NCBI GenBank assembly: GCA_028710415.1 | Contig: JAQTUE010000006.1 | Span: 1 to 64,000 of the forward strand | Source: Paludibacter sp. | Lineage (GTDB): Bacteria > Bacteroidota > Bacteroidia > Bacteroidales > Paludibacteraceae | Direction of reading: 5' to 3' | DNA: 64,000 nucleotides | Shown: one piece after another, positions 1 through 8,939 of the stretch | Numbering within the stretch: position 1 is the stretch's first letter | Layout: each line of letters starts with the position of its first letter | Notes under the pieces: generated by a model | What the model was told of the DNA's origin: nothing | The model's database searches: none | The model's input: the letters and a program-made list of their open reading frames with translations, nothing else | Program-made: the position numbers and the translations under genes

Positions 1-35
1 TACAAGTCGTAATTTGAGTGACTGCTTACTTGAAT

Positions 36-68
36 AGCGACGGCTTCACTTCGAGTGAAGCCGTCGCT
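36..68. repeat. Palindromic repeat, family B (REP-like)
   Basis: A perfect 15-bp inverted repeat with a 3-nt loop (arm AGCGACGGCTTCACT). Related palindromes lie at 2367-2401, 28348-28382, 42786-42820 and 44712-44746, always between genes. Here it is followed 16 bp later by a family A palindrome. Confidence 0.85.
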
Positions 69-83
69 AACAAACATATTTAT

Positions 84-131
84 CGACCCGCTCGCTCTAA
101 GCGATTAAGGGGATTTAAAGCGAGCGGGTCG
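84..131. repeat. Palindromic repeat, family A (RAYT-associated type)
   Basis: The ends CGACCCGCTCGC and GCGAGCGGGTCG are perfect inverted repeats around a variable centre of about 24 nt. The same ends recur at 1479-1523 and 44763-44808 and cluster on both sides of the RAYT gene at 14468-15148, which suggests that transposase moves or maintains the family. Confidence 0.85.
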
Positions 132-160
132 AAGTAAGTTGATTCTAAAAATACAATACG

Positions 161-1021
161 ATGAACATAAAAACAACAATTGGCTGGATAGGCCTTGGAA
201 GAATGGGGATTCCCATGTCGAAACGACTGATGGACGAAGGATACCCTGTAATGGTTTATAACCGCACGAAGGGAAAGGAAGAAGCATTCACAGAATCACT
301 TTTTTCTATCAGTTCGTCACCGGCAGAGATACTCAAAAAAAATGAGGTGGTGGTGGTAATGGTTTCGGATGACAAGGCGATACAGGATATTTTTACCGGG
401 CCTTTTGGATTGCTGAGTACCGGGGTGAGTGGGAAGATTATCATCAACATGAGCACCATATCACCGGATGTCAGCAAGGAAATGGCCCTGTTATGCAACA
501 AACAGGGAATCCACTACCTGGATGCCCCGGTATCCGGAAGCGTGAAACAAGCCGAAACGGGGACCCTGGTGGTAATGGCCGGGGGAGAGGAAGATGCATT
601 TCAAAAGGTGAGACCGATCCTGAACCATTTAAGCAAACTGGCTATCAGGGTCGGTGCGAATGGCGCCGGCAACAATGCCAAGCTGGCAGTGAACACCCTG
701 CTGGGAATCATGAGCCAGGGGCTGGCTGAAGTCGTGCTCTTTGCACAACAGAATGGCATTCAGACGGAAGATTTGCTGAATATCATCAACAACAGTGCCA
801 TGGGGAATGTGTATCTGAAAATTAAAGGCGATGCGATACTGAACGATAACTTCCAGGCGGCTTTTGCCCTGAAACATATTGCCAAGGATTTACGGCTGGC
901 AAAACAAAGCGGCCTGAAATCACCCCTGGGTACTACCATCCTGAAAACATTCCAGGAAGCAGAGGCGGAATATGGCGAAGAAGATATTATTGCAGTGATT
1001 AAGAAGCTGGAGAAAGAATGA
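161..1021 (+). CDS. NAD(P)-dependent beta-hydroxyacid dehydrogenase (3-hydroxyisobutyrate dehydrogenase family)
   Basis: A cytosolic oxidoreductase of 286 residues, full length for the family. It opens with a Rossmann nucleotide-binding motif (GLGRMG, residues 11-16). The substrate-binding signature DAPVSGS lies at 121-127, and the catalytic lysine is probably K174 in the NNAK motif that starts the all-helical C-terminal domain. Family members reduce short semialdehydes such as succinic, glyoxylic or tartronic semialdehyde, or oxidise 3-hydroxyisobutyrate. Which substrate applies here cannot be read from sequence. The gene stands alone. Its TGA stop runs directly into a low-complexity intergenic element. 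Confidence 0.9.
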   Translation: MNIKTTIGWIGLGRMGIPMSKRLMDEGYPVMVYNRTKGKEEAFTESLFSISSSPAEILKKNEVVVVMVSDDKAIQDIFTGPFGLLSTGVSGKIIINMSTISPDVSKEMALLCNKQGIHYLDAPVSGSVKQAETGTLVVMAGGEEDAFQKVRPILNHLSKLAIRVGANGAGNNAKLAVNTLLGIMSQGLAEVVLFAQQNGIQTEDLLNIINNSAMGNVYLKIKGDAILNDNFQAAFALKHIAKDLRLAKQSGLKSPLGTTILKTFQEAEAEYGEEDIIAVIKKLEKE

Positions 1022-1260
1022 AGTTTGAAGAGTTTGAAGAGTTTGAAAAGTTTGGGGTTTGAAAGGTTTGAAAAGTTTGAAAAGTTCCGCGTTCCGTGTT
1101 CCGCGTTTTGGGGATTGAAGCATTCAGCATTTGGAATAATAACTTAGTCAACCCTGGTAAGCGTTTTGTGTTTTGTGTTCCGTGTTCCGTGTTTTGAGGA
1201 TTGAGGATTGAAGCTTTCAGTAATTGGAATAATAACTCAATCAACCAATCAACCACCTTA
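1022..1260. repeat. Modular low-complexity intergenic element
   Basis: The element consists of ordered modules: tandem 9-mers (GTTTGAAGA-like), then GTTCCGYGTTCC-type 7-mers, then GGGATTGAAG, then TTGGAATAATAAC, then words like TCAACCAATCAACC. The module set occurs twice in a row. The same order, in either orientation, recurs at 2179-2345, 44835-44960, 45905-46110, 46295-46470 and 48540-48870. It begins at the stop codon of the preceding gene. Confidence 0.8.
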
Positions 1261-1264
1261 AGAT

Positions 1265-1373
1265 AAACCCTTATTATTACACTGTATATTAGTATTATAA
1301 TAAGGGAATAAGGGTGGGTTTTGAGGTGATAGGATTTTCTACGAAGGGAAAAAATGAAGAAAAATAAGGGTTT
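1265..1373. repeat. MITE-like palindromic element, short copy
   Basis: Bounded by a perfect 10-bp terminal inverted repeat (AAACCCTTAT / ATAAGGGTTT). The right arm carries AGGGAATAAGGGTG and TTTTCTACGAAGG, shared with the copies at 42898-43040 and 46121-46291. It encodes no protein. The left arm is shortened compared with the other copies. Confidence 0.75.
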
Positions 1374-1633
1374 AAAGAAATACAGTTTGAAGAGTCCCGA
1401 AAAATCGGGATGTCGAATACTCCATTTGAAAGGTTTGAGGTTTGAGGTTTGACAGGTTTGGGGTTCAGCGGCTGAATACGACCCGCTCGTTTAGAACCTG
1501 TTCTTGCAGTAACGAGCGGGTCGATAAATATTAACTACACTCATGGAAATAATGAAGTAGGTGGATATTTCAGTGAGCTTTAACTTTCAATCAACTTAAT
1601 CAACTCAATCAACTAATTAACCAATCAACCCTT
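1374..1633. other. Gene-free stretch with degenerate repeats
   Basis: More degenerate TTTGAGGTTTGA-type 9-mers are followed by a family A palindrome at 1479-1523, then TCAATCAACTTAATCAAC words up to the next gene. I see no coding potential and no clear promoter. Confidence 0.6.
1479..1523. repeat. Palindromic repeat, family A
   Basis: Ends CGACCCGCTCG and CGAGCGGGTCG flank a 23-nt centre. That centre is the near-perfect reverse complement of the centre of the copy at 44763-44808, so the element has a defined orientation and is more than two matching arms. Confidence 0.85.
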
Positions 1634-1825
1634 TTACTTTTCTGACGGTTTAATATATCTGGAGGTTTTTTTTAATTCACGGGCTTTTACTTTAATCACT
1701 TTCCCATTTTCTGAAAATATAAGATCACCATCTTCCTTTTGTCTGTCGGACAGTAATTTATTGTATGACATTTCAATCCCCTGTAGAATCTTTGTCCTCA
1801 TATCTTTTAATTCAACTTTTGTCAT
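1634..1825 (-). CDS. Small protein coupled to a zeta-toxin-like gene, function unknown
   Basis: A 63-residue charged protein rich in lysine and glutamate with no membrane segment. Its ATG overlaps the stop of the upstream zeta-toxin-like fragment by four bases (ATGA), so the two were translated as one unit. Small partners of this kind often accompany zeta-like ATPases in Bacteroidota, but I do not recognise a named family. With its partner truncated it may now be relic DNA or may still be expressed. Confidence 0.6.
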   Translation of the reverse strand: MTKVELKDMRTKILQGIEMSYNKLLSDRQKEDGDLIFSENGKVIKVKARELKKTSRYIKPSEK

Positions 1826-2179
1826 AATGTTACAATGTGATTATAAATTTGTTGATTTTTTATGTTTATGTTTTTAGTTTTATTTCCCTCTGCAATTATT
1901 TGAAAAGGAGAATTTGAATTATCAACAATCAACCAGTAATCGCAAATGGGAATATACAATTTAGAAAGGTTAACTATTCCTGCTTTGTACCGACGATAGA
2001 TTACATCTTCGGGTATATTATGCCCTCCTTGCATTACTCTTTCATTTACACGCTTTAAAGCTAATTCTGGTGTGTTAAGCCAAAAAAATAATAACGTTAC
2101 AAAGTATCCTTTAGTTTGAGCAATTTGAATTAATTTTGAATATGATTTGGTAGCTAAAGTTGTTTCAAAGGCAAAAAAA
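1822..2179 (-). pseudogene. 5'-truncated zeta-toxin-like P-loop ATPase
   Basis: The remaining reading frame matches the C-terminal two thirds of Bacteroidota zeta-toxin-family proteins. It contains FAFETTLATKSYSKL, then GYFVTLLFFWL, then a GGHNIPEDVIYRRY stretch typical of the family. The N-terminal Walker A region (usually GxNGAGKS/T) is missing. The frame instead continues upstream into the intergenic 9-mer repeat, which reads as a meaningless Phe-Ser-Asn-Ser tract. The repeat element therefore deleted or displaced roughly the first 70-80 residues. The fragment cannot bind ATP as it stands. Confidence 0.75.
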
Positions 2180-2345
2180 ATGAAGTTTGAAGAGTTTGAA
2201 GAGTTTGAAGAGTTTGATGTTTGAAAAGTTCCGTGTTCCATGTTCCGCGTTCCGCGTTACTGGGATTGAAGGATTATGCATTTGGAATATCAACCAACGG
2301 AACGTAGAAATGTTTGGCAAGAGGGTTCAACTAATTAATCAATTT
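2179..2345. repeat. Modular low-complexity element that truncates the zeta-toxin gene
   Basis: Starts AATGAAGTTTGAAGAG, almost the same sequence as the element beginning at 1019. The GTTCC 7-mers, GGGATTGAAGGATT, TTTGGAATATCAACC and TTAATCAATTTAATAATCAA modules follow in the usual order. Confidence 0.75.
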
Positions 2346-2366
2346 AATAATCAATTATTCGTCCAA

Positions 2367-2401
2367 TAGTGAGGGCTTCACTCGAAGTGAAGCCCTCACT
2401 A
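2367..2401. repeat. Palindromic repeat, family B
   Basis: Inverted repeat with arms TAGTGAGGGCTTCACT and AGTGAAGCCCTCACTA around a 3-nt centre. Confidence 0.85.
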
Positions 2402-2406
2402 ATAAC

Positions 2407-2440
2407 AAAGCCGGCATCGAGATAATCGATACCGGCTTTT
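2407..2440 (-). terminator. Terminator of asd
   Basis: GC-rich stem AAAGCCGG...CCGGCTTT with a T-run on either strand. It lies about 95 bp past the leftward asd stop codon. Between it and asd (2490-2540) there are only CTACCTACTA-type tandem words. Confidence 0.7.
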
Positions 2441-2535
2441 CCTAAATTATAAAAGACTAGTTACTGTAGTGTATTATTTCTACCCACTACCTACTACTTA
2501 CTATAAACTACCTACTATAAACTACCTACTACCTA

Positions 2536-3546
2536 CTACTTAACGTCGCCTTCAGCAATCAGGTATTCAGCAATCTGAACGGCATTCAGGGCAGCACCTT
2601 TTTTGATCTGGTCGCTGACACACCAGAAGGTAATGCCGTTGGGGTTGGAAATATCCTTGCGGATACGACCTACATGAACAGGATCTTTGCCTGAAAGGAA
2701 CAAAGGCATTGGATATTTCTTTTCAGAAGGATTATCCATCAGTTCCACACCCGGGGCAACAGCAAATGCTGCACGGGCTTCTTCAACAGAGATAGGTTTT
2801 TCTGTTTCAGCCCATACACTTTCGGAATGTGCACGCAAGGCAGGAACACGCACACACATGGCACTCACTTCGATATCGGAATGCATGATTTTACGTGTTT
2901 CGTGGTACATTTTCATTTCTTCCTTGGTATACCCGTTGTCGGTAAATACATCTACCTGTGGAATGAGGTTATAAGCCAGCTGATAGGCAAATTTGTCAAC
3001 AGTAACTGCTTCACCTGCCAATACCTGTTTGTATTGAAGTTCCAGTTCATCCATGGCTGCTGCACCGGCACCACTGGCTGCCTGATAGGTGGCAACATGA
3101 ATACGTTTGATATGCGATATATTTTCCAGCGCTTTCAATGCCACTACCATTTGAATGGTGGTACAGTTCGGGTTGGCGATAATACCACGTGGACGCGCTT
3201 TGGCATCAGGGGCATTCACTTCGGGCACTACCAACGGAATGTCTGTATCCATGCGGAAAGCGGATGAATTATCGATCATCACAGCCCCGAATTTGGTAAT
3301 GTCAGCTGCAAATTCTTTGGATATACCGGCTCCTGCGGAGGTAAATACTATATCATACGGTTTAAAATCATCGCCATGCTTAAGCTCTTTAACAGTGAGT
3401 TTTTCACCTTTAAAGTCATAGACACTCCCCGCACTGCGTGACGAACCAAAAAGGCCCAGCTCAGTCAATGGGAAATTGCGCTCATCGAGCACACGCAAAA
3501 ATTCTTGTCCTACGGCACCACTGGCACCTACAATTGCTACTCTCAT
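2536..3546 (-). CDS. asd: Aspartate-semialdehyde dehydrogenase
   Basis: Makes aspartate semialdehyde from aspartyl phosphate with NADPH, the branch point to lysine/diaminopimelate, threonine and methionine. The protein has 336 residues, the usual length. It has the N-terminal nucleotide-binding motif GASGAVG (7-13), a phosphate-contacting SSRSAG segment (35-40), and the active-site cysteine C128 in NPNCTT. The gene is monocistronic and leftward, with a terminator downstream. Reverse-strand CAAAnnTA boxes at 3649-3656 and 3769-3776 are possible promoters. Confidence 0.97.
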   Translation of the reverse strand: MRVAIVGASGAVGQEFLRVLDERNFPLTELGLFGSSRSAGSVYDFKGEKLTVKELKHGDDFKPYDIVFTSAGAGISKEFAADITKFGAVMIDNSSAFRMDTDIPLVVPEVNAPDAKARPRGIIANPNCTTIQMVVALKALENISHIKRIHVATYQAASGAGAAAMDELELQYKQVLAGEAVTVDKFAYQLAYNLIPQVDVFTDNGYTKEEMKMYHETRKIMHSDIEVSAMCVRVPALRAHSESVWAETEKPISVEEARAAFAVAPGVELMDNPSEKKYPMPLFLSGKDPVHVGRIRKDISNPNGITFWCVSDQIKKGAALNAVQIAEYLIAEGDVK

Positions 3547-3648
3547 TGTGTTTAAATTTAGATTCCCAATACCCTCACCGGGTTATTGAAGAAAGTTATT
3601 TAAAAATAGGTTCTTTAGTAGTTGAAAATTAATTCATTCGCTAAAAAA

Positions 3649-3656
3649 CAAAAATA
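3649..3656 (-). promoter_or_regulatory. Candidate -7 box for asd
   Basis: Reads TATTTTTG on the minus strand, matching the Bacteroidota consensus TAnnTTTG, about 100 bp upstream of the asd start. A second candidate lies at 3769-3776. Confidence 0.4.
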
Positions 3657-3804
3657 AAAAAAATGTGTTTTATTAAATCTACAACCATCACTGGTTGAAA
3701 TACTCAATCTGCCTTTTCCCACCATTTATTCCCGTTTAAGGAAGTAAGGGTGATTTTTATACAGACCGCAAAAGTAATTCATTTCAATAGAATTATGACA
3801 CACT

Positions 3805-5589
3805 ATGAAGAATTTAAGCCTCTTTTTTGCGTTTTTTGTGCCTGTTTTATGTTTTGCTCAGATAAATGAAAACTTTTCGGATGGGAATTTTACAACTAAT
3901 CCCATCTGGACAGGTACAACTTCCGGTTTCGTTGTGAATGCGGCTTTTCAGTTGCAATCTCAAGCTATAACCGCTTCAACCTCCTTTTTGTTTACGCCAT
4001 CCGAAGCTTTTGAAAACGCCACCTGGGAATGTTCGGTCAAAATTGCGTATAACCCATCGGCGTATAATTATGCCATGGTGTACCTGGCATCCGACAAAGC
4101 CGATGTTTCATCCGGGTGTAACGGCTATTATGTCCAGATCGGGGGTTCGAATGATGAAGTATCGCTGTATGTTCAGGAAGGGACTAAAAAAACCAGGATT
4201 ATTGACGGAAAAGATAAACGCACTGATAGCAATGTGGTTGACCTTCGAATTAAAGTAACCCGCGATGAATCGGGTAACTTTGTACTCTTCAGCAGGCTTG
4301 CAGGCGAAAGTGACTATGTTCCGGAAGGAACCGTTCAAAATATGACGGTTAAAAGCAGTACTTATTTCGGGTTGCTGTATGTAAACACTTCCCTGACCGG
4401 AAAAGACTATTATTTTGACGATATTGTCGTAACCGGGAGTAAGGTGATAGACCGGGATCCTCCAGTGTGGAAAACCCTTATCCTGGAACAACCCAATAAG
4501 CTAATTCCGGGATTTTCAGAGGCAATGGATTTTGCGCATGCTGCGTTTGTAGTTGATGGAGGAATCGGCAGCCCTTCTTCGCAAAGCGTTTCGGGTGATC
4601 AGAAGTCAGTGATGCTTACTTTTGAACCTGATTTTGAGCCCGGAAAGCTTTATTCGCTCCAGGCAACAGGCTTAACGGATATTGCAGGGAATCCACTTGC
4701 CATCACTTCCCGGACAACAGGAATAACTGAACCCATTGGGAAGGATGACCTGATAATTAACGAAGTTATGTTTGATAACCCGGATAGTTCAGCCGAGTAC
4801 CTGGAAATTTACAACCGCTCGAAAAAGCTGCTGGATGTCTCAGGACTGGTGTTTACCACCCGGAAAACCGATGGCACTTTAAATTCTGGAAACAGCATAC
4901 CCGATCAAACAACTTTGCTTCCGGGCGGATACCTGGCACTTACTCCGGACGCAGAAAAGGTACGGGCCTATCATGCTTGTCCGGAAGGAAGTTGCATCCT
5001 GACCACAGACTGGAATGCCCTGAATAATGAAAGTGCGACGGTGGTGCTGTCAAATTCAGCCAAGGACACCTTGTACGACGAACTTACCTATAATGTTAAA
5101 TGGCATCACATTTTGGTTAAGAACCCGAAAGGCGTTGCCCTGGAACGCATCAATCCGGAATTGCCCACTCAAAGTCCCTTATCCTGGCATTCGGCAGGAT
5201 CGGAAGTGAATTATGGTACGCCGGGGTATAAAAACTCACAGTATCGCGATGTTGAGACAAACACAGGGTCAAAAAAAACGGTCTGGACAGATCCTGAAAG
5301 CTTTACCCCGGATAATGATGGGGTGGATGATGTTTGCTTTATCCGGTACAGGACGGACGCCAACGGATATGTTGCAAATGTTGTCATTTTGAACGCTGTG
5401 GGGTATCCTGTTTTCCATCTGGCATCCAATATCTTACTCTCCACCGAAGGTTTTATGACCTGGGATGGCAAAACGGATAAAGGAAAGAATGCGAATGTAG
5501 GAATTTATGTGCTTTATTTTGAGATGTTTAATCCAAACACCGGCAACAGAAAACAACTGAAAATGCCAATTGTTGTATCATCTCGATAA
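3805..5589 (+). CDS. Secreted lamin-tail-domain protein with a CHU_C-like C terminus
   Basis: A 594-residue exported protein with a signal peptide ending near CFAQ (residue 19). In order: a concanavalin-like beta-sandwich (about 20-212), a bacterial Ig-like segment (about 215-300), a lamin-tail domain starting at LIINEVMFDNP (about 312-450), and a C-terminal segment beginning FTPDNDGVDD. That last segment resembles the gliding-motility/T9SS type B tail, which anchors or secretes proteins at the cell surface. Lamin-tail domains in bacteria often sit in secreted or surface-associated proteins. No catalytic domain is visible, so a structural or adhesive role is the best guess. Confidence 0.75.
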   Translation: MKNLSLFFAFFVPVLCFAQINENFSDGNFTTNPIWTGTTSGFVVNAAFQLQSQAITASTSFLFTPSEAFENATWECSVKIAYNPSAYNYAMVYLASDKADVSSGCNGYYVQIGGSNDEVSLYVQEGTKKTRIIDGKDKRTDSNVVDLRIKVTRDESGNFVLFSRLAGESDYVPEGTVQNMTVKSSTYFGLLYVNTSLTGKDYYFDDIVVTGSKVIDRDPPVWKTLILEQPNKLIPGFSEAMDFAHAAFVVDGGIGSPSSQSVSGDQKSVMLTFEPDFEPGKLYSLQATGLTDIAGNPLAITSRTTGITEPIGKDDLIINEVMFDNPDSSAEYLEIYNRSKKLLDVSGLVFTTRKTDGTLNSGNSIPDQTTLLPGGYLALTPDAEKVRAYHACPEGSCILTTDWNALNNESATVVLSNSAKDTLYDELTYNVKWHHILVKNPKGVALERINPELPTQSPLSWHSAGSEVNYGTPGYKNSQYRDVETNTGSKKTVWTDPESFTPDNDGVDDVCFIRYRTDANGYVANVVILNAVGYPVFHLASNILLSTEGFMTWDGKTDKGKNANVGIYVLYFEMFNPNTGNRKQLKMPIVVSSR

Positions 5590-5627
5590 TTTCGAAATAT
5601 TAACATGCTATTGTCCAACAAATCAGC

Positions 5628-5635
5628 TATCTTTG
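5628..5635 (+). promoter_or_regulatory. -7 box of the FKBP gene cluster
   Basis: TATCTTTG matches TAnnTTTG, 49 bp upstream of the first FKBP gene. Confidence 0.55.
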
Positions 5636-5683
5636 CAGCGTTTTTTGAAGTAAAATGAAATATTAATACACAACAAAGTAAGA

Positions 5684-6268
5684 ATGGAGAAAGTAAGTTA
5701 TGCATTGGGTTTAAGTTTGGGCAACAATTTGTTAGGAAGCGGAGTAAACGCTTTGGATTATGCTCAACTGGCTCAGGGAATTCAGGACGTAATGGAACAA
5801 AACAAACCGAAAATGAGTTATGAAGAAGCTCAAACGGTTATAAATGAATTTTTTCAGGAACTTCAGTCTAAAGTAAGCGGAGCGGCTCAAAGTGAAGGAA
5901 TCGCCTTTTTGGAAGAAAACAGCAAACGTGCCGAAGTAGTAACTTTACCAAGCGGATTGCAATATGAAATCATAAACGAAGGTGCCGGAGCAACTCCAAC
6001 AGCATCCGATAATGTCAAAGTACATTATCACGGGACCTTAATCGACGGAAAAGTATTCGATAGTTCTGTGAATCGTGGCGAACCAGCTACCTTTGGGGTG
6101 ACCCAGGTGATCAGCGGTTGGGTGGAAGCTTTGCAACTAATGCCTGTCGGTTCAAAATGGAAACTTTTTATACCTTCGGAATTAGCCTATGGCGCACAGG
6201 GAGCCGGACAGACCATTGCACCTCATACAGCATTGGTTTTCGAAGTTGAATTACTGGATATTGTCTAG
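5684..6268 (+). CDS. FKBP-type peptidyl-prolyl isomerase, cytosolic
   Basis: Catalyses cis-trans isomerisation of X-Pro bonds during folding. The 194 residues comprise an FKBP N-terminal dimerisation domain (SYALGLSLGNNLL at the start, about 1-75) and a catalytic FKBP domain (about 88-194). The catalytic domain has the hallmark [18 protein letters not shown], a GWVEALQLMPVGSKW segment and a terminal LVFEVELLDI strand. There is no signal peptide, unlike the next three genes. It is the first of four tandem rightward family members. Confidence 0.92.
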   Translation: MEKVSYALGLSLGNNLLGSGVNALDYAQLAQGIQDVMEQNKPKMSYEEAQTVINEFFQELQSKVSGAAQSEGIAFLEENSKRAEVVTLPSGLQYEIINEGAGATPTASDNVKVHYHGTLIDGKVFDSSVNRGEPATFGVTQVISGWVEALQLMPVGSKWKLFIPSELAYGAQGAGQTIAPHTALVFEVELLDIV

Positions 6269-6335
6269 ACATTTACAATTTATATATTACCATTTAAATC
6301 ATAATCGATCGAATCAAACAATTAGAAAAACAAGT

Positions 6336-7163
6336 ATGAAAAAAACAGTATTAATTCTTGCTGCAATAAGTTTAGTGTTTGCATCAACTGAAGCAAAAAG
6401 TAAAAAACCGGAAAAAACAATTGTTCAGGCTCCGGTAAAAGTATTGGTTAACGACGTTGACTCCATGAGCTATGCCCTTGGTTTGAATGTAGGAGCGGAT
6501 TTCTCAAAAAATCTGAAAGGTATCCCCGGAGGTAAATCCAATATCGAATTGTTGATAAAAGGATTTTCTACTGCCATGAGAGGTGATTCAGCGTTAATGA
6601 AACCTGAAGCTGCCATGGAATACTTTAAGGGCTTTATAGCAAAAGCTTCGGCAAAAGATGCAGAAGTAAAAAAAGGAGCCGGAGAGAAATTTTTAGCTGA
6701 AAACAAAACAAAGGATAGCGTACAAACTACTGCCAGTGGATTACAATACAAAGTTCTGGTTGCAAAAGATGGTCCGAAACCACAGGCTACTGACTCTGTA
6801 AAAGTTCATTATCAGGGATTCCTGGTTGATGGAACTAAATTTGACAGTTCTGTTGATCGCGGCGAACCTATTACGTTCCCGTTAAACCAGGTTATTCCGG
6901 GTTGGACAGAAGGTGTTCAGTTAATGTCAGTTGGTTCAAAATATAAATTCTATGTTCCTTATGCACTGGGATATGGCGAAAAAGGTGCCGGAAACGGAGC
7001 AATCCCTGGTTTCTCAACCCTGATATTTGAAGTGGAATTACTTGGTATCAAACCTTTGAAACAAGTTGCACCTGCAACAGAAACAAAACCTGCTGCAACA
7101 ACTTCAAAAGTGGTGAAAAAAAGCACGACAACTAAAAGCGCAACAACCAAAAAGGTAAAATAA
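6336..7163 (+). CDS. FKBP-type peptidyl-prolyl isomerase, exported
   Basis: 275 residues when started at the ATG that gives a signal peptide (MKKTVLILAAISLVFA). An upstream in-frame extension would overlap the previous gene and has no signal. It has an FKBP N-terminal domain (SMSYALGLNVGADF), a full catalytic FKBP domain with VKVHYQGFLVDGTKFDSS, and a Lys/Thr/Ala-rich tail of about 30 residues after the last strand. It probably acts in the periplasm. It lies 67 bp after the previous gene, so probably in the same transcription unit. Confidence 0.9.
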   Translation: MKKTVLILAAISLVFASTEAKSKKPEKTIVQAPVKVLVNDVDSMSYALGLNVGADFSKNLKGIPGGKSNIELLIKGFSTAMRGDSALMKPEAAMEYFKGFIAKASAKDAEVKKGAGEKFLAENKTKDSVQTTASGLQYKVLVAKDGPKPQATDSVKVHYQGFLVDGTKFDSSVDRGEPITFPLNQVIPGWTEGVQLMSVGSKYKFYVPYALGYGEKGAGNGAIPGFSTLIFEVELLGIKPLKQVAPATETKPAATTSKVVKKSTTTKSATTKKVK

Positions 7164-7227
7164 TTTCAGTTGGCAATTAACTGCAAAATAAAGAAAACAA
7201 TTAAAAAATTTATAAATTACAAATCAA

Positions 7228-7788
7228 ATGAAAAAACAAAGTATTTTATCGTTGGTAGCTCTGGTTGCCATTTTCGTGCTTACTTCGTGCAATAAATACG
7301 AAGCAAAAAGTGCAACACTGAAAACTCAAAATGACAGTTTGAACTATTCACTCGGTTTAGCTAATGGTGATGGTATCAAAAACTATTACATGAAAACAGA
7401 TTCTTCGAGCAAGCCAATCATTGCTTTGATGAAAGCATTGGACCAGGCTTACAAACCGGGAGCTAACAAAGGTGAAATGTATAAATTAGGTCTTGAAATC
7501 GGTAATTCATTCAAACAACAAAAAGCTAAAGGTTTGATGGGTGATTCAACACTTACATTCAACGACAAATTAGTGAAACAAGGTTTAGTAAATGCATTGA
7601 ATGGTTTCAGCAAAGGTATGACTGCTAAAGAAGCTCAGGAATATATCCAAAAGACCATGAAGAAAATGCAGGAAGAAAAAATGAAACAACAAATGCCTTC
7701 TATGCCTCAAGGTATGCCTCAACAAGCCCCACAAGGACAACAGGCTCCACAACAAGCACCACAACAAGCACCACAACCAGTTAAATAA
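7228..7788 (+). CDS. Lipoprotein with an FKBP N-terminal domain only
   Basis: A 186-residue lipoprotein (lipobox LTSC, C21). It carries the FKBP N-terminal, helical dimerisation domain ([17 protein letters not shown] onwards) but ends after that domain in a Met/Pro/Gln-rich tail (PQQAPQ repeats). The catalytic isomerase domain is absent. It is very close to the N-terminal half of the next gene, including the shared [11 protein letters not shown] segment and helix pattern. A duplication followed by loss of the enzyme domain is likely. It may dimerise with the complete paralogues or act as a chaperone without isomerase activity. Confidence 0.85.
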   Translation: MKKQSILSLVALVAIFVLTSCNKYEAKSATLKTQNDSLNYSLGLANGDGIKNYYMKTDSSSKPIIALMKALDQAYKPGANKGEMYKLGLEIGNSFKQQKAKGLMGDSTLTFNDKLVKQGLVNALNGFSKGMTAKEAQEYIQKTMKKMQEEKMKQQMPSMPQGMPQQAPQGQQAPQQAPQQAPQPVK

Positions 7789-7818
7789 TAGTTCAACAAA
7801 AAAATAAAAAACAGAAAA

Positions 7819-8733
7819 ATGAAAAAACTGAATATATTCATGGCGGTGGCCTTGGTAGCCGCATTTGCATTTTCTTCGTGCGATAGCAACAAAGCAAAAA
7901 TGCCAACTTTAAAAACTCAACTTGACAGTTTAAACTACGCGTTTGGACTTGCAAACGGTGATGGTATCAAGAACTATTATATTAAAGGTGATTCTGCACA
8001 GAAATCAATCAAAGCTTTGTTAGAAGGAATGAACGAAGGCATGAAAGGTAAAGTTGAAAAGGGAAGCACAGAAATGGTTGATTTAGGAACAAAAATCGGA
8101 TCTTCATTGAAAGACCAGACTAAATCAGGTTTAATGGGTGATTCTACCTTGAAAGTAGATATCAAACTGATCAAACAAGGATTGATCAACGGTTTACGCG
8201 GATCAAAAGTTCAAATGACTCCGGCACAAGCTCAGGAATACCTTCAAAAAACCATGACTGCATTGCAATCAAAGAAAATGGAAAAACTTTATGGTGGTAA
8301 TAAAACAGCCGGTGAAAAATTCTTAGCTGAAAATGCTAAAAAACCAGGTGTTAAAACTACTGCTGACGGATTACAATACGAAGTTATCAAACAAGGAACA
8401 GGTGCCCTTCCAACAGATACAAGCAAAGTAAAAGTGAATTATCATGGTACTTTGATTGATGGAACTGTATTCGATAGTTCTGTTGATCGCAAGGAACCAA
8501 TCGTATTCCAGGTGAACCAGGTTATCAAAGGATGGACTGAAGCATTGAAAATGATGCCTGTCGGATCGAAATACAAATTGTATATTCCTCAACAATTGGC
8601 TTATGCCGGTGCTGACCGTGGTAAAATCAAACCTTTCTCTATGTTGATTTTTGAAGTGGAATTAATCTCAATTGAAAAATCTATGCCACAACAACAAATG
8701 CCACAACAACAAATGCCACAACCAAGACAATAA
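7819..8733 (+). CDS. FKBP-type peptidyl-prolyl isomerase, lipoprotein
   Basis: A 304-residue lipoprotein (lipobox FSSC, C20). It has an FKBP N-terminal domain (about 35-160), a catalytic FKBP domain (about 178-288) with [18 protein letters not shown] and [15 protein letters not shown], and a MPQQQ-repeat tail. It starts 30 bp after the shortened paralogue and ends the cluster before a strong terminator. It probably works at the inner face of the outer membrane on exported proteins. Confidence 0.92.
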   Translation: MKKLNIFMAVALVAAFAFSSCDSNKAKMPTLKTQLDSLNYAFGLANGDGIKNYYIKGDSAQKSIKALLEGMNEGMKGKVEKGSTEMVDLGTKIGSSLKDQTKSGLMGDSTLKVDIKLIKQGLINGLRGSKVQMTPAQAQEYLQKTMTALQSKKMEKLYGGNKTAGEKFLAENAKKPGVKTTADGLQYEVIKQGTGALPTDTSKVKVNYHGTLIDGTVFDSSVDRKEPIVFQVNQVIKGWTEALKMMPVGSKYKLYIPQQLAYAGADRGKIKPFSMLIFEVELISIEKSMPQQQMPQQQMPQPRQ

Positions 8734-8771
8734 TAATTGATGTATTTCAGTTATTGAATGATTGACTTTTT

Positions 8772-8806
8772 AAAAAGCCGGAGTAAAAGTACTCCGGCTT
8801 TTTTTA
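8772..8806 (+). terminator. Terminator of the FKBP cluster
   Basis: Perfect stem AAGCCGGAGTA / TACTCCGGCTT followed by seven T residues, 39 bp after the last stop codon. Confidence 0.92.
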
Positions 8807-8900
8807 TCAAAATGTCAGAATTAAAGCTCAAAAATCTATCTTTTATACTAATTATTCTGTTTATGGAGAATAAAATCTTTCATTTACCATTTATTTTGTA

Positions 8901-8908
8901 TAATTTTG
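8901..8908 (+). promoter_or_regulatory. -7 box of the Lrp-family gene
   Basis: TAATTTTG matches TAnnTTTG, 31 bp before the start codon. Confidence 0.5.
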
Positions 8909-8939
8909 CTGCCTAAATGATATACATAAATCAAATTAC

